Below, one piece after another: positions 47,042 to 64,000 of a DNA stretch of 64,000 nt (position 1 is the first letter of the stretch; every line of letters begins with the position of its first letter). A program made the position numbers and the translations under genes. The DNA is taken from contig JAVTVX010000010.1 in the NCBI GenBank assembly GCA_033439265.1, positions 24,851,056 to 24,915,055 of the forward strand, in the 5' to 3' direction. The notes beneath the pieces were generated by a model. The model searched no databases and had not been told where the DNA came from. It saw nothing but the letters and a program-made list of their open reading frames with translations. The DNA is from Dillenia suffruticosa. Lineage: Eukaryota; Streptophyta; Magnoliopsida; Dilleniales; Dilleniaceae.

Positions 47042-47767
47042 GTGTCCGAAAACTTGGATACGTATCTTTTATTCTTTTAGTATCTTGACTTAATCATTAC
47101 CCAATATCCGAAGTTTCATATATTAGTTTTCACTTAACGGCAACTTGTCCAGGAAATTTTCAACCATAAAGCTCTGATATCATCTGCCGGATCTCAAACC
47201 TCACATAGTCACAATTAAATGCCCAAAAGAAACAAAAATCATATGAAGCCTTTGAAAATTTATGTGATTTTGGCTCCATTGGACCACAAGTCTCTCTCTT
47301 AGTCTTAATGCAACCTTGGACGTATTGCTGCTAAAAGATGATCACATGGTACAAGGAATTAGATGACAAATTTAGATAGAAACTTATGTACCTCAACATC
47401 TGTTTCCGTTGAAGGATTTTTTTTTTTTTTTTTCACTCCTATGGCTATTAATACTCACCGCGGAGCATAGAATAATTTAAAATTTCAAATAAGCAATTTA
47501 TGTGTTAAATTTAAATATGTTCGTAGACTAGACCCAAGGCGTAGCACCGCAGAGCATTTTTTCTTGACTCCGGTTGCAGGCATCACGTCACCATGCTTTT
47601 GGTCTTTGTTCAACATTGCTTTACCAGTGAAGAGAGAGAGAGAGAATATGATTAGACTCTAGCAGTGAGTTGGTCGATGCTATTAACAAGGAACAGCATT
47701 GCCTTTTTTAAGGATAGCAACCGCTTAAATCCTCTTTCATTATCTTACAGAGCACACGTATTATTTT

Positions 47768-47918
47768 ATAAAATTTACTTCCTTAATCAAAATCTTTAAT
47801 TCAAATTCTACGAAAAAAAAAAACAGACACCAGTAGAGCCAACTTCTTATTTGGACCTTAAAACTAGAATCAGATTAATCGAGTTTTAGGATATCGATAA
47901 TCAAGAAAAAAAAGAATC
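47768..47918 (+). mobile_element. SINE-like copy (old)
   Basis: AAAATCTTTAATTCAAATTC (eroded B box), CAGTAGAGCCAACTTCTTAT, AGAATCAGATTAATCGAGTT and GGATATCGATAATCAAG plus an A-run occur in the usual order for the family. No target duplication could be placed. Confidence 0.5.
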
Positions 47919-48967
47919 TGATTAATTTTTTGCTGTGCTAATTGCACTTCTTTAGTCAGTTAAGTGAGTCACACTTGACACAAACACAGGTTAAATTCTC
48001 TTTCATATCCACCAAAAAGAATGCTTATTTTGTTGTAATGGTGCCATTATTTTGCAGGTGGGGACTACTAGTGGGAATTTTAACTCGCTTTTAAATACAC
48101 ACACAAATATATAAATATTAGGGGGAGCACACAAATCCCAGTTGATCACGGTTTTTGGATTTTTGAAGAGTCTTGAAGGGTCTATTAAAGTGGAGTGGAT
48201 TTTTCCTTTTTCTTCTTTTTCTTTAAAATAATAAAAAAAAAGAAATATGTTCCTATTAGCCAAAGAAAATGCAATCCTCATGCTCAACATCTCTAGCATG
48301 AAATCGTCCTTCCTTTGATATGTTTGGTATCATTTCTATTTTCCTCATCGACATTTCTCTAATCATAACACTGGATGGTACTAGCACTTGGTCTCTCTTT
48401 CCAGATATTGTAGGTTTGATATTGCCCCACTGATATCTTAGGGCACTCTTTCACGCGGATAGAACCGAAAAAGAATCACGACTCAAGTTGCTTGAATAGC
48501 TTATCACCTTTCAAAGAAACTGCCATAAATACAATTTTGACCCAAGGAAAAAAAAAGAGTCATCTCTGAAAACCTAACTAGACCAGACAATATCAAAAGG
48601 AGTGCAACCACTCAGGTATTAATTATGAATTTGAATTCAAAATTTTATTTTAAAAAAGATACGTATCTATGCGAGATTTGATCTGCGCTTATATCAACTT
48701 TGACTTTGATGACAGTATGACTAAAGAAGTCAACTGATGTAAAACTTGGGTTGCATGTTGAGTGCGTCCGTGACAAGTTGACACTTGGGGAGTTTCGGGC
48801 GTTTGAGGATTAATTGTTGGCTTGCACCTTGTGAGAAGAACGGAGAGAATGGCTTTGGGGCAGGGTAGATGAGATTACTTTGGCTATGTTGTTTGTTATG
48901 TTCTGTTCCAAGAATGAAGATCGGTCAACCTTCTTTTCCCAACTCTTTTCGTTCCTTGGCTTACGGC

Positions 48968-49022
48968 AAAAGGCATCTTCTTTTTATTTTTTATTTTTGG
49001 TACAGAAAAGGCATCTTCTTTT
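48968..49022 (-). mobile_element. Micro-insertion with 17-bp target duplication
   Basis: AAAAGGCATCTTCTTTT is at 48968-48984 and perfectly at 49006-49022. The 21-bp insert is T-rich and ends GGTACAG. On the minus strand it reads CTGTACCAAAAATA followed by A-rich sequence. Confidence 0.7.
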
Positions 49023-49201
49023 CTACTCTTTGTTGTACCACTAGGCTTTCCATGTACCTCGGTCGGTAAGTGTGATGGATCATTTCCATCAATGGCCCAA
49101 CTGATGAATCAAAAACAGTGACTCAAGTGGGTCGAAAAGTTTTGATGGGCTTGTGATTGTAAGGAGGTTTTGGTCGATCAAAAGCAACATTTTTTTTTTG
49201 G

Positions 49202-49246
49202 TATCTCTTTCTTTTTTTTATTGGCACAGACTGTTATCTCTTTCTT
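49202..49246 (-). mobile_element. Micro-insertion with 12-bp target duplication
   Basis: TATCTCTTTCTT occurs at 49202-49213 and 49235-49246. The 21-bp insert reads on the minus strand ACAGTCTGTGCCAATAAAA, again a CCA-like end plus A-rich tail. A second T-run ending GGTA directly precedes it (49190-49203), so two insertions may be adjacent or nested. The pyrimidine-rich repeat makes chance somewhat more likely here. Confidence 0.5.
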
Positions 49247-49759
49247 AACACGGGGTTCGTAAAACTTCACGACTATCAATCAATTCCAGGGTTTTCTTTA
49301 AAGTAATGGATTAGAATCCTCAACCAAAACACAAACTTTTCATTAATTATTGGTACTCTTTTGTATGATCACCTATTAATTTAACTTCCTTAGACTTATT
49401 TTGTATAAAAATTTCTATCATCCTCTTGGTAATTACATTGCTATCTTCCCCAACCATGGACAATCTATCATTCTGATCTTGCAAAAAATAATGATAGCAT
49501 AAACCACCATTAAGAGTATTAATATCGAAGGGTTGGTAAAATTCTTGAATATATATAAATTTTTGTGATTTCTGGTATTCTAATGCAGGATTCAGCACTT
49601 TTATTCTCGATGGGATATATAATTTCACTTATTTCATATGATAAAACTTATAGCCGGATTATATACCGTGCAACCAAAAGTGAAAAAAACGAATATTTAT
49701 GATACAACTAGTGGTAAAAGCAAGATGAAGTTTCCTACTTATTCTCAGTCAAGGTTGGC

Positions 49760-60636
<10,877 letters not shown>

Positions 60637-60746
60637 TGGTGTGAGTTCTTAGCAAGTGAGAGAGAGGGAGATTGGAGGGTTCGCAACTCTGTGACGAGAG
60701 AGATGATAGAGAAGTTATGGTAACGAAACAACTGTGAGCTGCCTGA

Positions 60747-60755
60747 TTAGGGTTT
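60747..60755 (-). promoter_or_regulatory. Telo-box (AAACCCTAA) upstream of PGM
   Basis: AAACCCTAA on the minus strand lies about 110 bp before the phosphoglucomutase start codon. Telo-boxes are a known element near transcription starts of plant housekeeping genes. Function here is inferred. Confidence 0.5.
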
Positions 60756-60803
60756 GCCACATGTCCCCATATTAATATTAAATATTATCTCCAGATAGCC
60801 TCT

Positions 60804-60811
60804 TCACGTGA
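60804..60811. promoter_or_regulatory. Palindromic G-box (TCACGTGA) upstream of PGM
   Basis: A CACGTG core in a perfect octamer palindrome, about 170 bp before the PGM start codon. G-boxes bind bHLH and bZIP factors and are frequent in light- or sugar-regulated plant promoters. Binding is not shown by sequence alone. Confidence 0.5.
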
Positions 60812-62338
60812 TCCTGCTTTCTAATTCTCCTCCCTTTCTCCAACGTTCCTTTTCTTTCCCCCCCGCCCCCCAAAATCCGTTAAAAAAAATAGAAACAAAA
60901 AAAAATATATGTTTATTTTTCAAAATTTAAAAATATTTTTCAAGTCAAAATATTTAAAAACATATTCAAACTACATTATTTTTATTTTTTTAAAAATAAA
61001 ACTGTGTTTAAAGTAAGTCAAATTTTCAATGAAAATAGTAACTAAAATTGTTTTTAAAATAACCCCCACTTTGTTTGGTAATGATAGATGTTTAGGGTGG
61101 GGGGTTTTAATTCTTTACTATTACAATTTTGATTGACTTAATTTCGTATAAAATTACATTTTTTTTTTGTTAATATGCATTTAATAATATAATTTTTGAG
61201 TTTGAAGGTTTAATTTTAAAAATAAAAATTTTCCGCAGGACACTGCCCTTTGTCTCGCAGGGCTCTACCCTGAATTATTTTAGTTTTTATTTTTTTATTT
61301 TTATTTTTTACTACGTAGACTCAGGCAAGAGAATGTAACAATTATTAATGATCTTGGAAATCGTGTTAGTTTCAATAAAAATCTGCCACAAACAATTCCA
61401 TGCTCATCCACTTATCGTCAAAACAAGAATATTGTTCTATCTCGCCCACCATCAGTAATAAGGAGAATGGCAGCTTCACAAAAATGCATTTACCTTTCAC
61501 TTGGGATTTCCAAATTTGTGAAAAAAGTTTTTATCTATGATCCTATGAAACAAAAAATTTGTGAAATGATTCAAACCCATATCTCCCTTGACTAGTAACT
61601 TAGTAAAAAGGCAACCTAATTTAATTTAATTTAATTTTTATAAATACATTGTACTTTTAGTGCCGTTTTCTCCAATTTTAAAATTGTCTCGACTATATCA
61701 TTTTTCTTTATATTTTATAAATTACATTTTGCAAGTAGCCAAGCCTAAGCTCTGACAATTTTCTTTTCCCTTCTTTTTTTTTTTTTTGTTTTTTCGTTAT
61801 GTCATTTGGTTTTTTGGGGACAGGAGAGGAGCGAGACAACGTGGTGTCCCAAAATTTTTGTAGCGTCATCACGGAGGACCCAAATACAAATGTCTACACC
61901 TTTCGTTTGGTTTTCGGCCAAGCCAGGCTGTTGGGCTGCTTCTAGGGCTTTTGGTTGGTTTTTTTTTTTTTTTTTGGGTTTCATAGCCCATTGCGCCTTT
62001 GGAGAGCTTGCTCCAGCTTGCCGGGGCGCCTCTTTCTCCCTGTTCTGGGCTGAAATAGATCTAAGTAACATTTTTCATCGAATGAGTTTTAAAATGGAAA
62101 GGAGGTACTTTCGCTTGGAGTGAGGGGGACAAGCCTGCTTACGAGGGTGATTTGATGTCTAGCTCCTAAAACCGCGTTGTTACCCTATCCATGTTGATGG
62201 TAGAAAATCCCCCCAGAGAGCAGCGGAAAAAGAGAAAATCCCGGTGAGGGTTCGAGCACCCTGTACCACCGGCCAAAGAGAACAGTGGTATAGGTTCGCG
62301 GTTTTACCCTCTCTCTCTCTCTCTTGATGGTAACCTGA

Positions 62339-62369
<31 letters not shown>

Positions 62370-62714
62370 AAATTGCGACTCTGTACCTCATTAAACTCCG
62401 ATTGGCAGATGCTAGTTTCGATTGGTCCCTCTCTCTGTATGCAGTCTTACATCACAGTTTGGTGGGACATACAGAGAGATAAGAGAGAGAGTGAGAGTGA
62501 GAATCCTCTCCATCGACTGCAAAGAAAGACGTGGGATGGGAGAATTAGTACACTAGAGGTATGGCAAAAACAATTTGTTGCTATATACAAGTGTAGTAGT
62601 CGCATTCTGTGGTTCATCTCATACCACTTTCAACATTTTTCTCCCCTAATATATTCTCTTCTCCATTCATTCACTCATCTTTTCACCCTTCCATCTAGAG
62701 AGAGGGAGAAAGAA
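60812..62714. other. Divergent intergenic region between PGM and the MADS-box gene
   Basis: Holds both promoters. AT-rich to about 61780, then a relatively GC-rich block (about 61800-62300) without recognised coding potential, then (CT)n tracts at about 62308-62325 and 62339-62370 that likely lie in or near the MADS 5' leader. An open frame runs in phase into the MADS start from 62373 but contains none of the conserved residues before MGRGR, so it is leader sequence. Confidence 0.5.
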
Positions 62715-64000
62715 ATGGGGAGAGGAAGAGTGGTGTTGAAGAGGATAGAGAACAACATAACTCGTCAAGTTACCTTCTCCAAGCGCAGGAATGGCTTACT
62801 AAAGAAAGCTTATGAGCTCTCTGTGTTGTGCGATGCTCAAGTCGCTCTCATCGTCTTCTCTTCCCGAGGCAAGCTCTTCGAGCGCGCAAGCACCGAGTAT
62901 CTTCCCAACACCTCTCTCTCTCTCTCTCTCTCTCTCTCCCCCTTCAATTTGTTACTACATTTAATTAATTGGCAAGTCCTTAATTCGAAATGATACCGGA
63001 TTTCGCACCGTGGGGGTCAGAGAGAGAGAGGGGGGGAAGGTTTACGACAGATCTGTTGGATTTTGCTTGAATCGAGGAGGCCGAGAATGGTTAACGAATG
63101 ACCTTGCGACTCGTCTTTTCTTTCTTTTCCATTCTCCTCTCGGAGTCTGTAGCCTTGTGTACGGACTACGATCTTGAGTTTCTCTCTCAACCAACAGAGA
63201 TGAATAGACTGGTGAACCAATCACATAGCGAGGCGTTCTGTTTTCTTTTGCGTTCGCTTTTCACACTCTCTCTCTTCCTCATCTTGATGAAAACAGGCAT
63301 GGCTCCCTTTATCTTGGATCGTGGATGCGTAAACGTAAAGGTTCTTCCACTTCAACGGCCTTTCGATTTTAGGGTTTCTCTCTCTCCCTCGCTCTTCGAT
63401 CCTCGATGGTGGACCCCATCCTCTCACAGTTACTTTTCTAGACCAAGATTCTTTAGTCCATCATTTGTTCAAATCTTTACCGAAAGTAAAGGTCTATCCA
63501 TTCACCCACGTCTACTCTCTCCTCTCTCCCTCTACTTTCTGTCTATCAGCAATGGAACGGTTGTATCCTGAAAAATCCAAATAAAAAAAAATAAATCGTC
63601 TGAAAATCCCTAATGACCTTTGGTTTAGAATCATATTCAGAAAGGATTTTGTATCAGATGCCTGTCTTCCTCTTCTTTTAACTTGCTTTGAAAGTAATAG
63701 TTATGTCTTACATAATCTTAATTTCTTGTTTCCATGGTTTGTAATCAGCTTTGGCAAAATTCTGGAGCGATATAGACAATACTGTTATGGGCAACAAGAA
63801 CACAAGATTGCCATTGAGCATGACAATCAGGTTAGTTTAACAGATTTATCTTTTGTAATGCCAAACTATTTAAATCTAGCCTTTCTTTTCAGGTCACGTA
63901 TCAAGAGATTTTGAGAAGCCAAATATGAATCTTTTCAACGCTCTCAAAGGTTACTGTTACATCAAAATTGAAGTACTTTATGTTATCTTGAAGTTATTTC
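62715..64000 (+). CDS. MIKC-type MADS-box transcription factor, 5' part; frame broken in exon 3
   Basis: Exon 1 (62715-62896) encodes a complete MADS domain: [53 protein letters not shown]. Exon 2 (63749-63830, 82 bp, canonical) encodes the I region with [12 protein letters not shown]. Both junctions and phases match the family. Exon 3 (63893-63949) is 57 bp, whereas 62 bp is standard. It starts VTYQEILRS in frame, but the conserved end [10 protein letters not shown] is in another frame, and translation stops at 63926-63928 after 99 residues, removing the K and C domains. No alternative acceptor restores it. The best fit is the AP1/SEP/AGL6 superclade; the exact subfamily is not resolved. It is either a pseudogene, a truncated MADS-domain protein, or carries a sequence error. 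Later exons lie beyond the window. Confidence 0.82.

Larger units (their letters stand above)
40445..49759. other. Spacer between GA 20-oxidase and phosphoglucomutase genes
   Basis: No gene is recognised. The stretch contains a satellite-like array (40645-41250), a tandem pair of SINE-like segments (41430-41850), a degenerate SINE-3'-end array (43262-43640), SINE-like insertions at 45.7, 46.8 and 47.8 kb, micro-insertions at 44966-45016, 48968-49022 and 49202-49246, a compound (CT)n(CA)n microsatellite, and (AT)n tracts at about 44283-44320 and 45640-45712. A frame at 49347-49628 (minus) of 93 codons shows no known motif. Confidence 0.5.

Noticed and set aside
49347-49628. 93-codon minus-strand frame downstream of PGM
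   Set aside because: No known motif, no splice context and an AT-rich composition; probably chance. I could not exclude a relic of an unknown repeat.
62373-62714. In-frame N-terminal extension of the MADS protein
   Set aside because: MADS proteins of this class start at MGRG; the upstream codons are (CT)-rich leader sequence.

Overview
The window reads as nuclear DNA of a eudicot plant. It is strongly AT-rich, has long (CT)n, (AT)n and (AAT)n microsatellites, and its genes have short AT-rich introns with GT..AG (twice GC..AG) borders. Every recognisable protein belongs to a standard angiosperm family. I could not tie it to a species. Seven host genes can be reconstructed exon by exon; the spacers hold microsatellites and many small non-autonomous mobile-element insertions.

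Layout. 1-1160: unassigned, relatively GC-rich sequence with a ~150 bp direct duplication. 4094-5248 (+): a three-exon bHLH factor of the bHLH118/120/126 type. 9277-10791 (+): a four-exon Pti1-like receptor-like cytoplasmic kinase related to At3g15890, with an apparent GC-AG intron. 16882-20411 (+): a four-exon, 1000-residue protein joining an N-terminal trihelix DNA-binding domain to a C-terminal degenerate kinase (pseudokinase). 25875-26867 (+): an intronless class-I-type carboxylesterase (CXE) with Arg in place of the usual His of the oxyanion-hole motif. 38838-40276 (-): a three-exon gibberellin 20-oxidase. 49760-60636 (-): plastid phosphoglucomutase with 22 exons (632 aa), one GC-AG intron and a ~1 kb hAT-like element in intron 8. 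62715 to the window end (+): the first three exons of a MIKC-type MADS-box gene whose third exon is 5 bp short of the canonical 62 bp, which breaks the reading frame.

Mobile DNA. At least four tRNA-derived SINE-like copies are bounded by direct repeats of 12-17 bp, and several older relatives lie at 27.3, 28.3, 37.1, 41.4-41.9 and 47.8 kb. Two hAT-like elements keep 8-bp target duplications. One degraded LINE reverse-transcriptase tail lies at 36.5 kb. The most unusual pattern is a set of at least six tiny (12-21 bp) insertions made of a residual TGTACC/AGCACC end plus a poly(A) or poly(T) run, each between duplicated flanks of 12-18 bp. They look like extremely 5'-truncated retroposons.

The genes do not form an operon or an obvious cluster; their adjacency looks incidental. 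GA20ox (gibberellin synthesis), CXE (same fold as the gibberellin receptor GID1, but an esterase here), bHLH, trihelix-pseudokinase and MADS genes are all plausibly developmental or stress regulators; plastid PGM is central to starch synthesis. I found no CRISPR array, rRNA gene or convincing functional tRNA gene, and no LTR element I could support.
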